Below are positions 11,601 through 26,600 of a DNA stretch of 64,000 nucleotides, piece after piece. Below the pieces are notes generated by a model, which was not told the DNA's origin, searched no databases, and saw nothing but the letters and a program-made list of their open reading frames with translations. How positions within the stretch are numbered: the first letter of the stretch is position 1; every line of letters starts with the position of its first letter. Source of the DNA: Bimastos eiseni (Eukaryota > Annelida > Clitellata > Crassiclitellata > Lumbricidae). The position numbers and the translations under genes are program-made. Location of the stretch: the NCBI GenBank assembly GCA_959347315.1, contig OY365806.1:49334342-49398341 (forward strand). Direction: 5' to 3'.

Positions 11601-14600
11601 TGACACGCTTCAGTTTGCGCTACTCTCTGGATGACTCTCTGGATGACAACATATGCCATACCCTCACCAAACCAGTTTGATGACCAATTCATTGTGGACA
11701 GTGGAAATTGGAAGTATCGGTGTGGATCCACCATTGTGGGGGCTTGCATGTTTGTCCTTTGGATGACCAGCAGATGAAATTTTCGCCAGTGATGTCTTGT
11801 AACTTCAGCAATAACTTTTGGCATATTGAATGCACCACTGATACGACCATATGCTGACCCTGTATGTGGCTTTCATAAATGTTCATCATTGTTCTTTGTA
11901 ATTTGTCATGTTCAGTGCTCCTCCCAATGTTAGTTCAAGTGACAACTTATCTTCACTTAATTGTATATCCATCATAATCTTTGTCCTAATTATAATAATT
12001 AAACTTTAATAAAATCTCAAGCATACTAGCTGCTGTATCATTACAAACATAATATGAACTAATGATGACAAGTTATTACAGGAGTCGAATTTAACTGTTG
12101 GCAGCCATGCAAGGCGCCGATTATGTAATACATCTAATTTTACCAATGCTGCCAGCTAGTGAAAAAAGGACTATTCAACCTTATGGAGAATATAGAAATG
12201 AACTCGTTTCCTCAGCTCGGCGCCCCAGGGTGGTATCTATTACTCTACGATTCCTCCCCAGCATTTGTTTCTTTTTCATTTCAATCTAGTAGTTCATGTA
12301 GTGAATTTTGTAGTATTCGATCTACTGGCATTCTTTCTGTGCATGTCCGAGCCATCAGAGTCTTCCCTGAATGACTTTGTCTGGCCGAATTGTTTTTTTT
12401 ATTTTTTCATGTCATCATTTCATATTTTCTGTAGCCTTGAAATCCTTGATATTTTCCACAGCCAACTCATTTCTGCTGTGAGTATTAATTTTCTGTCTTG
12501 CTCTCACTATGTCCAGCTTTCCAATCTGTTTAGTGGAATGAGTTGTATCATTGTCTCATATGTTTTTCTTCGTTATCTTTGTTGACTCTCTGCTTCTCTA
12601 TATCATGCTGATTTTTGCAAATGTTCATGAAATGTGTCTCTTATGCTACATAACTAAAATCTTTATGTAACAGTCGAATTTAACTGTTGGCAGCCATGCA
12701 AGGCGCCATTTTGTAATAAATCTAATTTTACCAATGTTGCTGGCTAGTGAAAAAAGGACTATTCCCAAATGTTCATAAAATACATTGGTACCTGGTCAAA
12801 GATAATTATGGATTCTAAATTGTAAAGTTACCTCATTATCATGAATGTTGTTCATAGCGAACGTCATTTCGAAAAGCTTCATTCTGTCCATCTAAGACAC
12901 AATCGTTTATCTGGATGAGTCTCTGATCTGGTCTCATCTGGATGAGTAAGAGTAAAATGGGGAAGCTTCTTTGTCACATGTAGGAAAGACTCTCATTTGC
13001 TGTTAAATGGTCTTTGAATGGGCGACAGATTAATCCATAGGTCCTTGCACAAGCTGTGCAATTTTATGCAAGCCATTTACTTTCCTGTCTATTTCAGTAC
13101 ATGTATTAAGTTCGGCTTGGTCACAAAGACAAGTGTGCTTGAACATATTGCCCAGTGTTATTACAAAGAGTCCAATGAACAGGTTCAAAACCACAATCAT
13201 TGACTTTTACACTTGAATTTGGTCACCAATCACAGTCATGCTAAAAAGAGGTTCAAGTGTATGAAGTTGTTCTTATTGTTAGGACACTATTAAAGGTTGA
13301 TGTTGGTTTGGTAAATCAGAGGAGCTTGACATTTCTATTTTGAATATCATATGATGTATCCTCCATTATTTTGAAAATGATATTACATTTATAATATTAC
13401 ACTTAATTTGTATGATCTTCTGGGTATCATGGTTTGGTTTTGGTGCTACATTGTTCCATTGATTTATATTAATTACTAAGCAATAATAATTTGAACCCTG
13501 TTGTTACTATCTTCCATTATTTGGTTATTGATGTCAATTTTTCTTTTAGTCAGATGGACATCTACAATAAATTGGAAGATGATATTATGTCTTATTTCAA
13601 CTTTATTTCTAAAATATCTTCCATTATTTGGAAGATAATGTCATATTTCTTTTCAACCCCATGTTAAGTAGCTCTCGTCCAGCTGGTTATTGTTTCCAGT
13701 ATGTTGAACATGGACTGGGGTCAAACGGACCAACTGCCTCTGGCAAAACTGTGTAAGTAGCATCAGATGAAATGGCATTAATGACGATATCTTCTCCTAC
13801 AGATGTGGCTTGTGTGAGGGAGGAAGGGTCTGTGGTTTATCCTTCACTGAATTGGTGGCTCTGTGGTTGACCTCTGGTAGTGGCCAGCAATATAGCTCTG
13901 GACTCCTTATCACTATGTATCTTTGGAGAATAGGTGTGCTGGTTTGTTTAAACTGTTGCACAAAGACTGCAGTAGGATATAGACATCCGTTTGGTCTTGG
14001 ATATCTCCTTACGGGGCTATTATAGACTATTATTAGCCCACTCCATGTGCTTTGTTTGGCCTTCCAGACTAAATAATTGCCATGGGAGATTGGACGGTGG
14101 CTGGCTTTATTACCGGTTCAGTTGTTATATCAGTTTTTCATCCATTGTTAGTTTTTCTGGCAATACAGATAATTGTGTGGACATTGCCGGCTGGTACCGG
14201 CACCATGCTCCAAGCAAACAGAGTTTACTGGTAGCGGCTTCAAATTCATGTGCCTTGTGTTCCTCAAAAATTTGAAGTGTTTTTGGGGTTTGCTCAGACA
14301 GTACAGTGCTTCAAGTGTATTTCAAGAAGCATGGTGCATATTCTCAGTGTGAACTTGAAATTATTATAATATGAGAGTTAGTTTGTGCTATGCTTTGACA
14401 TAGGCATGTGAGAAAATATTAATCTACAATTTTGCATGCTAACTTTTGAAGAAAAATCGATATTATGTGATAGAATTGCACAGTTAACTGAATCGAATTG
14501 CAGGGAAATTATATTTTGACAGTCAATTTTCCCATGGCAATCATTTTAATTACTCTACATTTTAGATGCTTTCCTTACTTACTAAATTTAATATACAAAC

Positions 14601-17600
14601 CGGAAGCAGTGAACAGAAGTTACCCATTTTTATTCACATATCGTTTATATTAACTAAAAAAGATTTTCAAGCATTTATTAGATTTAGTGTGTTTTAGGAG
14701 TTTTTTAAAAACCACTAAAACTTCTAAAACATTACTCGTTTTTTTATGCGAGTTTGACTTATATTCGTGTCGTCGATTTTTGGATGCTATTTTTGTCAAT
14801 TAAATGCACTTTGACTTCTACTTGAATTGACTTTTAGCCGAGCAAAGTGGTTGACGTTGTTGCAACTTGCTATTATCATGTTATTAATTAATAGCTGTGA
14901 CTATGATAGCTATGTTATTAATTAAGTTTAATTAAGTTTTCAGTTGATATTGTGCAAAGAAATGTTATTTTGTACAAACTTATATTAGTTCGAAATCGAT
15001 AATTGGGTCTATTGTTCATTGTTACCTTGAACATCCCCAGTTGGCCCTAACCAGCGCGATCTTCCAATCCCTAATTGTGTCTCCTGGGTGATCCAATAGC
15101 AATAGTTACAAGATTTGTATTATTGTCATTCTTGTTCTGTTATTGGATTGCCAAATAAACTTTGATTGATTGATTGATTGCTATATAGTAATTCTAATTC
15201 TAATCGATTAGCTACAAGGTTTTGCTAATTCTAATCAAATGGCAAATTTCACTGTCTAATTCTAATGTATTATTAATTTAACTAATTGTGCCTGTCTCTG
15301 ATATGGTCTGCCTATTGAAAGGAATACTGTTATTACTTTTATAATTTGAGCATGATGCAATTAGCTTAAGTAAAGTGTTAAGATATAAAATGTGAGATGA
15401 AATATTTATTAACTTTAACCAGTGTTAGCGTAAATTGGAGAATGTAGCACACTTCACTTGGAGAGATGAAATATTTATTAACTTTAACCAGTGTTAGCAT
15501 AAATTGGAGAATGTAGCACACTTCACTTGACAGATAACCAACAAGACCACAAACCATCAATTTGCACCTATGATCACCAAATGATTGATGATAATTTTAT
15601 TTCTGGATGGAAAAGATGCATGGATAGTTTTCGCAGTTTCATTCTACAGTAGTTAAACACAAAAGTCCTTGAATCTAATCTATTCTTTTCTGTTGTTGAA
15701 TATGGCACCATTAAAATGCACATTGATGTTTGCTCAAATGAAACCTTAAAAATAATAATCTATTGAAGATGCGCCATGCAAATTGAATTGGTCAGGCAAG
15801 CTCAACCAGAGGAGTTTTAAGTTTAGACTTCAATGACATTAAATAATTGACAGATTGCAAAGAAAATGGGCAGTTTATTCCTAAGTTTGCACCTAATATC
15901 AAGAGAAGATCAATTTTATGGTAGGCTGTACCGATATCACTTTTTGCGGATTACACCGATACCGATTATTGCTGATTATTCATTTGCCGATACCGATCAT
16001 TAACAAAGTCTGCACAACATTACTAGTGACACTCAGTACAACTATTAGTCTAACTCAGAGGCGTCCAGAACGGGGTATTATTTGAGTCTTAGGGGGGATA
16101 TCTTGACTACCTGACACCTGAAATCAGGGTGTTTGCCTCCATCAGTTAGAGAGGGATTGACGCCTCTGGTCTAACTTATATGAGAAATCGTGTCACAGAT
16201 AACACACATACGCTCTGCATAGACTCACCTGGCGCTTCTGAAAAAGCCGTATCACAGATAGCCTATGAATTACGCACAGTGGTACCTTCAGTGTACATTG
16301 ACCTATCATACATTAACAACAAAAAGAGATGGAACTAATTAACTGTGTGCTATTTAACTATTGGACCACCATACGTAAGTGACCACATCAGACTCGGAAA
16401 TGACACATATGACACATGCTTTACTTCAGACTTTCAAGTACACACACGTTTCTAAATAATAAAAGTAACAAAAGGAAAAAAAAATTATTCTTAGGTTTTT
16501 TTTTGTCCTACTTAGGGGGGTTTTGTCTGGGGGGGTTTTTGTCAGGGGTTTTTGTCCGCGACCCAATCGAGACAGCCGCCATTTTAATCCTCCCTGCTAA
16601 GTTATTCCCTAAGCCTGACTAGTGGATTTATGTCTGCCTGCCTTCCTGGTGGACTATCGCTAGTCAGTTTTTAGAGAGCCTAGGCATCTCCGTGTGTTGC
16701 TGTCATCATTTTCCTCTTAAAAACCGAAAATAATATAGAATAAAAAAAATTAATTTTTAATATTGACGCCGATATTTTTCCCGATATCTGATACCGCCGA
16801 TATCTCTATAATCGGCGTCGATTATGAGTGCTGCCGATGCATTGGTACAGCTCTAGTGGGATGTTAAGATTCAAAGTTTGATTGAGTACAATTTTTGCTG
16901 GTTTGCAGGGCGTGCAATGAGTTGCTGTAGAGCGGCTAATTTAAAATCCTACAGACAACCTGGATGTAAAAAATAAAGAAAAATTTCAAAACACGTTTTT
17001 TAATAAAACATGTTTTAACAAATGTTGGCAGCACCAAAGTAGTGAAAAAATTCAATTTGGCTGTTTTTATTGGTCTTATTTCTAATTGTAATGACAATCG
17101 TAATCTTGAGATTTCCACTGAAGGTACCACCCAAAGAAAGGGTAATGACTGATTTCCAGGATTCCCATAAACCCTGGGAATCAGTCATTACCTGCTAGTG
17201 GAGGTTTGTAATATTTTTGTTTAATACATTAATTAAATAATTACATTCTTGTAAATGCAATGCTATTAGACCTATATGAGCTTCCGAAGAGACAGCTTTC
17301 CTTCCCCATAGGCCTATCTCCAAACAGATTGACGGCCCTGAAAGAAAGCCAAGGCATGGGAACCAGCTCATTCATAGGTGCCTGGTCACAACAACACGGA
17401 TAGGCAGATTTCGTTCCAGGTCAAGATTCTAGGGTCAAGATGCTAGACAGACGGCTATAGCCGATCGTTGTTAGAGCTGGAGCTGCAAGAGATGGGTAAG
17501 GGGAAGAACAGGAAATGGTAGAATTTTTGAAAGAGGAGTATTGTCAGTTTTAGAAGATCTGCACTTAAGTATTCTAACTGTGGTGAAGGAGAACACTGTA

Positions 17601-20600
17601 ACATGGCTTAACAATGCCAACAGTGAAAAACTCCTAAGACTCCTGCAAACAGAGGTATTTCAGTTTCATAAAATTTCAAAATTTCATTCTAAATTAAGCT
17701 TCGAGACAATTTAAGTTTTTATTCCATTTGCAAAATAATTTAAGTTCTAATTCCAGCTTTGCTATTATTTCAGTTCTTATTTTGCTTCAGAAATTTAATG
17801 TTTGTCTTATTCAGCTGTAAAATAACAGCGCAAGTCATAGCGGTCTAGCTCAGTGGTTCTCAACCTTTTTACTCTTGCGACCTCCTAATAATATTTTCCA
17901 AAGATGTGGTGACCCCAAGCTATTAAAAGTATTGCATGGGGTTATTGCCTTCACCGCATTTTTACTACCATGTATTTCACTTCTTACCATTTGATTATCC
18001 ATACACCTCATGCACAACAGCATAATTAACAGAACAATTAAAAATTTAAAAAAAAATAATTTTAATAAATGAATCATACTACAAGAAATAAGTTAACATT
18101 AATTAAAGTCACGACTAAGGCTGTCAAAAATGTTGAAATCACAACCCGGGTACCAGTCGATCCGCGATATTTTGTTAGGAAATGTAGGGAATTGCGTATT
18201 TTTATGGAATGTAGGGCACCCGATAATCGATTTCATTGCCGGGCAGTCAGCCAATAAGACCAACGGAATATTTATGGCGTATGTTCAGGTAAAATAGCAC
18301 ATTTTTATGGAATTTCGGGTACCTGAAAACCGATTTCATTACCTGGGTAGCCAGCCTTGGTCGTGTACCCGGGTACCCGTTAACAGCCTTAGTTGCGACC
18401 CACAGGTTGAGAACCGCTGGTCTAGCCAGTTCTGGCTTGTTACTTGACCAATGGCCCTAAACTTCAAATGTTCTGATTAAGTTTGAGAAATACTCTCATT
18501 TCTAAATATGCTTGTGAGGCTGGTGCTGCCAGCAGTCATTGTCCCAAAACAACACTGGTGAGTTTGTCATGCACCATGCACACGAATTTACTCGTATTTT
18601 CATCATTAGCATAAAACTTCCCAGCTAACACGCACAATAGACTCATTGTTGTGGAATTACATTTAACAAACACTAAATCTTCAATGTCAGCTTAAACTTT
18701 GTCAAAGTAAACCACGGAAGTTGAATAAAGATTATCAATCATGCTTTTATGTTCCCAAATTCTTGTGACATCTTAACAGCTCTGTAAAGTATGACACATT
18801 GTCTCCCTCTAATAGAAAGTTACAGACAATGTACCTAGAAATTATCACTGTAATGTTTGACTTTCCGTTCTGAAAGTAACTCCTGTTTATATTCTGATTT
18901 CCTTTATCTGTTGCGTATTTCTGTTCTCGTTCTATTCTCATTATCGAAATTATTCCAAATTTTTTGTTTTATTCTTATTAATGGAAATTGATAATGTTAA
19001 CGAAAATATCACTGCCTGACAGTGATTAATTTAATTAGCATGACACTGATTTGAACAAATACCATAATGCGATTAGCATGGTTAGATTGATTGGAAGATT
19101 ACTTGAATATTAATTTATAGCAATTGGGCTGTCTATATAATGTCTGTTGAATGTTAGGGTATACTTTTATGTTCCCAAAATTCTTGTGACGTTTTCTGTG
19201 GGTGACATAATTATAGCTTATAATGCCATATTTTTATAAATTGCTGATATTGTTTATGACATATGTCTATATGTTATTGGTTCAGACAAGTGACTATATG
19301 TTTGCCTCTAAGTGAGTTACAACTCCAACTGGATTACGTCAGACTGAAAGGTTCAGACTGGAGTGGCTCCCAATTCCCCCAACTGAAAACAGAAGGCAAC
19401 TTACACTGGTCTGACTCACCCATCCTATCATATCCAATCCAATTTTCCTGCTCACCCAGCTTGAATGGGATTGCTGCAGTGTATGGACATCTTCTCTGAC
19501 TTGGCAATATCAATGGACTCCTCCTTCAGCTTAGAGCTGCATTCATTGAGTGTATTGTAAGTGCTTGTTGACTACACACCTAAGTTGTCAACATTTTGCT
19601 AGATAGTGGTCCAGGGGTTGAAGCATAGTTTGGCTAAAGTGTATAATAGGCATTAAAATATGGCATTACAAGACCAATGCAACAACCAGACAATCTTTCT
19701 TGACATGTTACACTGCTTAGCCATGACTTGTTAATTGCAGGTAAAAAAATCAAGTGATTTTTAACCTGAAAGGTGAAAAGATAACTGTATTTTAGTCAAT
19801 TTTTATTTGCAATAGAGTTTTGCTTAAAAAAATTGAGGAAGTTGATTTTCGCATGACTGAAGTAAGCATGTGGGATAATAAAAAGCAGAGATTGTAGATA
19901 TCCATTCTTATAGTTATGATGATGGCAGCTTCAAATGTAGGTTGGCTGCATTCATAAAACTGATTAGCTATAAGAATTTTGTACTTAGTAAAGATGAGAT
20001 ATTTCTAAAAGGATGCCAATTTTTAAAATTTAATGACATAAACAGCTGAATCCTCTAAAATGTATTTTGTTTATAAAAACATATTTTGCATCACGAGAAG
20101 CCAGGCCATAACGAAGTGCAGAGAATCATTATGTCATACATCACTGTGACTCAAATTTCAATCTACCGCAACCTGGAGTGCAAATTTGGCTTCATTATAA
20201 CGCACCACAGTCTGCCAACCAAGGATTATATATAGAAACCTGTTGCCAAAACAGGACTGTATAAATGTGCAGAGCAATCAGAATCCAGCAGTATTGTGAA
20301 CTGAACTTGCTGCTTTGCTTGTTCCAGCAATTAGCAACTGGAGCTGAACCTCAAAGGCCCTTTCTTATCTATGCTCTTGTTTTAGGATGTAGCATGTGGG
20401 AATCCTTAGTATGACTCATTTCTGTAAACAAAGCAGAATTAATGTTACTCATCCCGGAATTGTTAATGGACCCTGTCAGTTACCCAGATTAAGACCAATC
20501 TCACTGAGATAAACACTGGACCAAGCTGTATGCGTGGTGGTTGTTTTGGCGCCTGAGCCACCGTTGCTGGGCTTGCCAGAGCGTGGCTAGACATGGCATT

Positions 20601-23600
20601 GGGCTGTTGAACCAATTCTTATTACCTTTTCAGCTATCCCACTGCAAGATTGGTAAAAAGTTTTAGGTGTTTTATAGATGAAATTTGACAAAGATCCTAA
20701 TATTTCAAAGTTTTCCACACAATGATGATGATAATGATGATGATGATGATAACAATGATGATGATGCCGATGACGATGTTGGTGATGCTGCTGTTGATGA
20801 TGAAGACAATGACAACAATGGTGATGATGTTTATGTTATTCAAAGGTTGGTGGTTCAAATCCCTCCTGTGCATAAAGGTAGTTTGAACTTGCTTCTCGAC
20901 TTGCACTCCTAATCAAACGCTGTGAAATGAATTGTAAATACGATGCCACTTGGGAGATCAAATGACCAGAGGGATAATTGACTGCAAACCCTCACATGCT
21001 GAAGTGAGAAATGATATTGCTAGAACTTTTTATCCAAGGCTGCCCTGCCCCTTAGGGTTAGCTTTAAGGAACTTTTGTTTGTTTTTCTTCCTACATGCAA
21101 GACGTTGCTGCTGCACTGCCCCAAACAATCAGGTTAGATAAGCCTTGAAGTCAAGTGTTCTATAAAACCAAAAATCCAGTTGTTTACACTCTGAATTGAT
21201 GCAGAAATTGCAAGTTCTGACGATCGGGATATCTAGGTGATTGATAATAATGCACCTGAACAAATATAATTACTTTCTGTAGATATCAATTGCAGGGATG
21301 AGTATGCTTAGGTCTAGCTTTGTTGTCTTTTTGTTGTGCTGTTTCCAGTTTATTGAGATGCTGATGAGTGGATGAGAATCAGTGGACTTGGATGTTGATG
21401 GTGCTATTGATACCAAAGGCTGTTGCCAGCTGGACTTATGAGTTGAATTTCTATACAGTGTAAAAGATTTACGAAGACAATAGACACATAATGGGCACGA
21501 GAGAGAGGTCATGATAAGCATCAATGTGTATATTTAGATAGCTTTCATTGCTCTCAGTAAATTTTTGGGTTGGACAGAATTTATCAGAATTATATTTAGA
21601 GAAACCTGTGTGATTCGAATAGTACCTAGCACATTTCTATTCAGCCTTGATTTACCTAAACACCTTATGTGGCACAGTTTGTGGTTCAAGGTCAGAATTC
21701 GAGCCCAAGTGAAGGTGACATGAATGGTTATTTTTCCTACAGATAGGAGTAATGTGATGTTTGAAATCTACGTGAATTTGATATGAATTTCAAAGCTAGT
21801 TACTTACAAATTGAAGCTGGTCAGTGAGTGCCAGAGTTTAAAATTAATGTGTAAACTATGTATCTTCTCAATTTATATGATCATTACATTAATTGTTTTA
21901 CCCTAATTGTTTTGTTGAAACTGATACGGACCTGTGAATGAAATGAGAAACTAATTGTGATTGAGAACTTCACAGCTATTGAACTACTAGATCAATGAAA
22001 TTTTAGTGGACTGGACACAGGTTCTGTTATTTCAGACTTGATCTGTTTATACCTGCTCCCAGGCAGTCAGTGTTATCAATGACTGATTGCTGCTCTTGCT
22101 TGTCTGCGTTTGTGGCTTGGCTTCAGCTGTTCTCCTGTCTAAACTCATGCACAAGACATTCGCTATATTCTAGTGTCATCTAATCCAATGGCTTCCTTTG
22201 AGCCACAGTACTAAAACCAAGGGCATAGTCAATTGTAATTGCTCAGAGTACTAAAAGCTGATGTAAGCTAAAGAAAATGTATTGGGAAATGCAATCTTAA
22301 TGTGTTTCTATTTAATGTATTGTTTGCATTATCACAGTTATTTGTGCTGGACTAAATATGACAACCCAGTATTTGATTTAGATTCCATTGACCTGAGGGT
22401 TTGGGCTTGCCTTCGATATTAACTTTGTAGCACTTACCAGCTTTATCTTCATACATATTTATACCAGTGCTGTAATTACCAAATCAGATGGAAAGATTCC
22501 TTTATGAACTCATAGGCCATATCATAGCAGGGATCTGACTAGGTTACTTGACATTTTGGTGGTCGTCTGTGCCAAGCTGTGATGTAGTGTATTGTTCAAA
22601 AACGGTCTTCATGAACTCAGTTTAAATGCAGGACTTGATGTAATGAATACAGTTGTGTTTGTGTTTTTATAGTTAGTACTCATTCTATTAAATATTAAAT
22701 CCCGGAAAACACAAAGAAATTAAAGTGACACCTTCATAGGTAGTCATTGGGAGCCAGTCAGGATGACCGCCTGTCAACTGATAGCCAGTTAAGATTCAGA
22801 TATGAAATACAGTAATGGCATGATGTATGTAAGCTGTAGTGTGGAGAGAAGGCTAGATACAGAAGCTGTGTGATGTGAAGGCACTTGACCTGTAGTCTGC
22901 TATCAGACGATTTTGTCCAAATTTGAAGGGCAGCATTGCTGTCTGTGGGAAAAGCCATTGTGATCTAATATCCAACAATTTATGTTCACATTGATACTGC
23001 TCTTTTTAGACATTGTTTGAAGCAAGAAATTGAGTCAAATTGAATACATAGTTGTTGTAAGTTTTGCTGTGACAGCAATTAAGCTCCTGCTTTTGTTGCA
23101 TTGGCTGGCAGAGGTGGGGAAGAGCACAATTTGCTCATTTACATCTGATAGTAGGTGTGGAGAGTGGAGACATTTGGAACTGTATATTATAAGTTGAGCT
23201 GGGTAAGGTCAGCTGCAGCTGGTGACACTGCAAATTTCTGTACATAAGATGTTAAAACGTCTGGCATATGTTAGATTGGTATCGTTGTCATTCACCCATA
23301 AAAATAGGTATCTCCTGTATTGCTTTTCAATTACATAATTGTTTGTACAGCAGTGGAATTTTTATACTTTTGCTTATTGCAATTATATTAAACTCACGTC
23401 GATAACAGCTCTTCAAATTAGGATTAATGATAGAGAGCTGTAATTGCAATTATTAAAAATTGATGACTAATGCTAATAATATAACATAAAGTCTATGGTT
23501 TTAAGTGGTATGGAAGACATACTCTGTCTTTGTTAGAACCAATGTCAGTCTTGTTTTCATGTACTGGATTGACTGCTAAATGCTGATCTGCATCATGAAA

Positions 23601-26600
23601 ATGAATTTTTACCTTTTGTAGATTTAGTATATAAATTAAAGAGCAATTACTGCTATATAGCAAAAACCGATGACCTAGTTGCCATGAGCTAAACTCAAAG
23701 ATTCTAAGCAATGAACTAAGCAATTGCTTTTCGTATAGAGCACCATAATGCATTGCAATGAAATTCTACTTTTTGTGTATGTAGCTACACATAGTAGCTT
23801 CACTTATCGTTGTATGTATATATGTATGTATATGAACATTTGTATAGCGCCCTACAAGAACCTCCCGAGGGCGCTTACCGAAGCTACCTAACAGTTCTGA
23901 AATAAATGCGTCTTCAATAGTCCAGAAAATGTCTCCTATGCTACACACAGTGGGGGACTCCGAATTGGTGTTGGGCTGAATATTCCCATTTTCTTATGTG
24001 TGTGATTTGTCTGGCAGTTATTTGAAATTAGACTGTTCCACAGCAATTTCAAATATAATTGTTTTGGAGTTCACTAAAAATGTAGACCTGGTAATAAAGT
24101 GTGAACAGAATGCCTATGATGTCATGTGCTGGTTGATATATTTTTTGACAGATAAGCTCATCATCTCTTTCATTTTCTATGTGACAATTAGTTGCTTATT
24201 TTCTAATATGCTATTTCCGAGATTCTGTGGTTTTACTAAATTGGCTTCATGGTCAAAAGTTTTTATTCAAGCGATGCACTCTCATATTAAATAAAATAAT
24301 ATGGGTCCTATTATATTACACTACTTTTATTTACCATAATTATAGACAAACCTTGTTCATTCAATAGCTCTGGTATACTCCGAATATCCTGCAGGCATGC
24401 TCAGAGCAGTAGTGCAACAGGCCTTCACTGAAATGTCTGATGCATGGTGGAATTATCGGTGCATATCATTGAACCCCCATCATCAAAGCCTGTCGTTGTC
24501 GGCAAATTGCTGTCGTGAGAAAAATTTACAACCGGTCGACTTCCCACAATAAATACGATTTTTGATAGGTCTGGTGAAAAACAACACCCTCCTCGTAATT
24601 CCCATTTGAATTGCTCCATTATCTGCAGTAAAAAGTGTTGGTTTATAGTGAATGCAGAAAGAGCTTCTCTATATGCAATTATTGATCATGTTTTAATATG
24701 TGGAGCACAGAACTTGTGAGTCTGATATCATTTAAAAGCAGATGTATTTAAGGAACAATTTATTGCTCATATCATTATGTGATTGCATAATTATTAAGTT
24801 AGTGATAAAGATTTACTAACTGTGCCTTGGATTTTAATTACTGAATTTGCATATGCATAACAATTAGGTCTATGTTATTCATTGGACTTATATGGGAATT
24901 TTAAGTTTATTTAAAGTTTTGTAAAGTTTTGGAGCAAGAGTATCTCACTCTTCTTTGGAAGTGTAAAGGAGACACCCAATTAACACTTTAATGAGGGGAG
25001 TGTACTAACAGCTACTGGGAAAACCAATGCAGCTTGTTATTAGAGTGTTAAGATGATGGCCACTGCTGAATAAATTTTTTAGCTGTGATTGCACTTATCA
25101 GTGCAAACTTCTTGGGTGCTCCCAACTTAATGATGCAGGACCATGATCATACAAGGTTGTTTTGAACTGTTGACAGTATGGAACCTATCTAAAAGGTTCT
25201 TTATCAATTTTTATCTATGTAATGAATTTGGTGGTATGCTTCTATTTCTTGCTTATTATACTTCCAAGCTTCACTGCTTCTTATAGTTATGCAATATGCA
25301 ATGGATAAGAAATTCAATGTGGAATTAAATAAATCCTAAAATCCAGGGGCTATCCCATCCACGTGCGAATGCTTTGCTATTTTTTCACTATCATTGTATT
25401 TTTAGCAACTTTTATAACAAATTTATTTTGAGATGTGTACTATAGGTTTTCATAAATGTTTAGAATGAAAGGAATTTTACACTCAGGAATTACACACATG
25501 TATTGTTTTCAGAACCAAGCAATGCATTTGCAGCATGTTTGCTATAAGTTTGTGATGACATCAGTTCACAGAATTGGATAGACCTTAACTTGATTTTCAT
25601 AATTATTTTCAAACTTCGGATATATCCAACTGTTTGTTGACTACAGCTATTAATAGTCCTTTGAACTTCAAATTGACCAGGTTTTGATGTAAGGTACTTA
25701 GCAAGCACTGAAAACTTTGGCCTGACTGGAATGAAACATGAGATGTTAGCCCTTACTGTCAGGCCTTACTGTCAGAGTCTTATGTCAACCTGCTTGTCCT
25801 ACAGGTGCAAGCACTTTGTGTTCTCATTCTTTGATTCTTTCGTCTGAATTAGCATAATTATCATTCCACTAAAGATGAGCCTGTAAACATTTTCATCCTA
25901 TTAAAAGTTGAACCATTTTGGATCTGTTGGATTAGCATGTTTCAGAAGTTCGTGAAGTGCATAATATGCAGGCTCCCATTGGTGTTACGCTTGTCCTTTG
26001 CCCCGTCTTACAATACAATACAATTCAACTGTAATTTGATACTGCTCTTCTTACTAATAGTTCAGAAGTGCACACAGTGCCACACAAAGCAATCTTTTGT
26101 GAAGAATGTGCTCAAGGTCCCTATACTGTAACACCTTGGATGACGATTGAACCCATATTCTCCTCCGTATTACATTCTCCTCCGTATTACAGGTCGACTC
26201 TCTTACTAATCGACCACTGTGCCACAGCTTCCTGGCTTTTCTCACATGCATACTTGTATGATTGATGAACTGTATTTAATTCCCATTGCTTCTCGAATCC
26301 AGTACAAGATCTTGCTCGTTTTTTCCAGAACTCAGCAAAGTGCAGCTCCCAAGTACCTTATAATCTTATGTGCAAGTTCACCACAGCTGTTTTGCTTCAA
26401 CCTCTCCAATCTCTAGACCATCTTACCTCTTAGACCCATAGGCAAAGACTGTTATGACCCAGCATCGTGCCTTTGCCGTTTTGTGTCCTTCCTCTTGGGA
26501 TGACCTCTCTCCTTTATACACTTAAGGATTTTGGCTATTGTCTCTTCCTCCTCTGTCTGCTGCTTGAACTCTTTTATTCCAACATGGTTTTATGCTGAGC

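Noticed and set aside
12098..12585. Overlapping hydrophobic open frames
   Set aside because: T-rich sequence gives Phe/Ser-rich frames without family similarity; the region is flanked by dispersed direct repeats.
13810..14275. Possible extra exon in intron 1
   Set aside because: Frames of 71 and 94 codons have no Ig or FN3 features and the flanks lack a phase-compatible acceptor/donor pair for the gene model.
15394..15529. CRISPR-like or satellite array
   Set aside because: Only two adjacent units with no spacers; a simple 69-bp tandem duplication.
18744..19192. 27-bp direct repeat (TTTTATGTTCCCAAATTCTTG) 420 bp apart
   Set aside because: Real similarity, but too short and isolated to define an element; AT-rich flanks give no terminal repeats or target duplication.
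20685..20912. Asp-rich small protein candidate
   Set aside because: Produced by a GAT trinucleotide repeat; both strands are open for the same reason.
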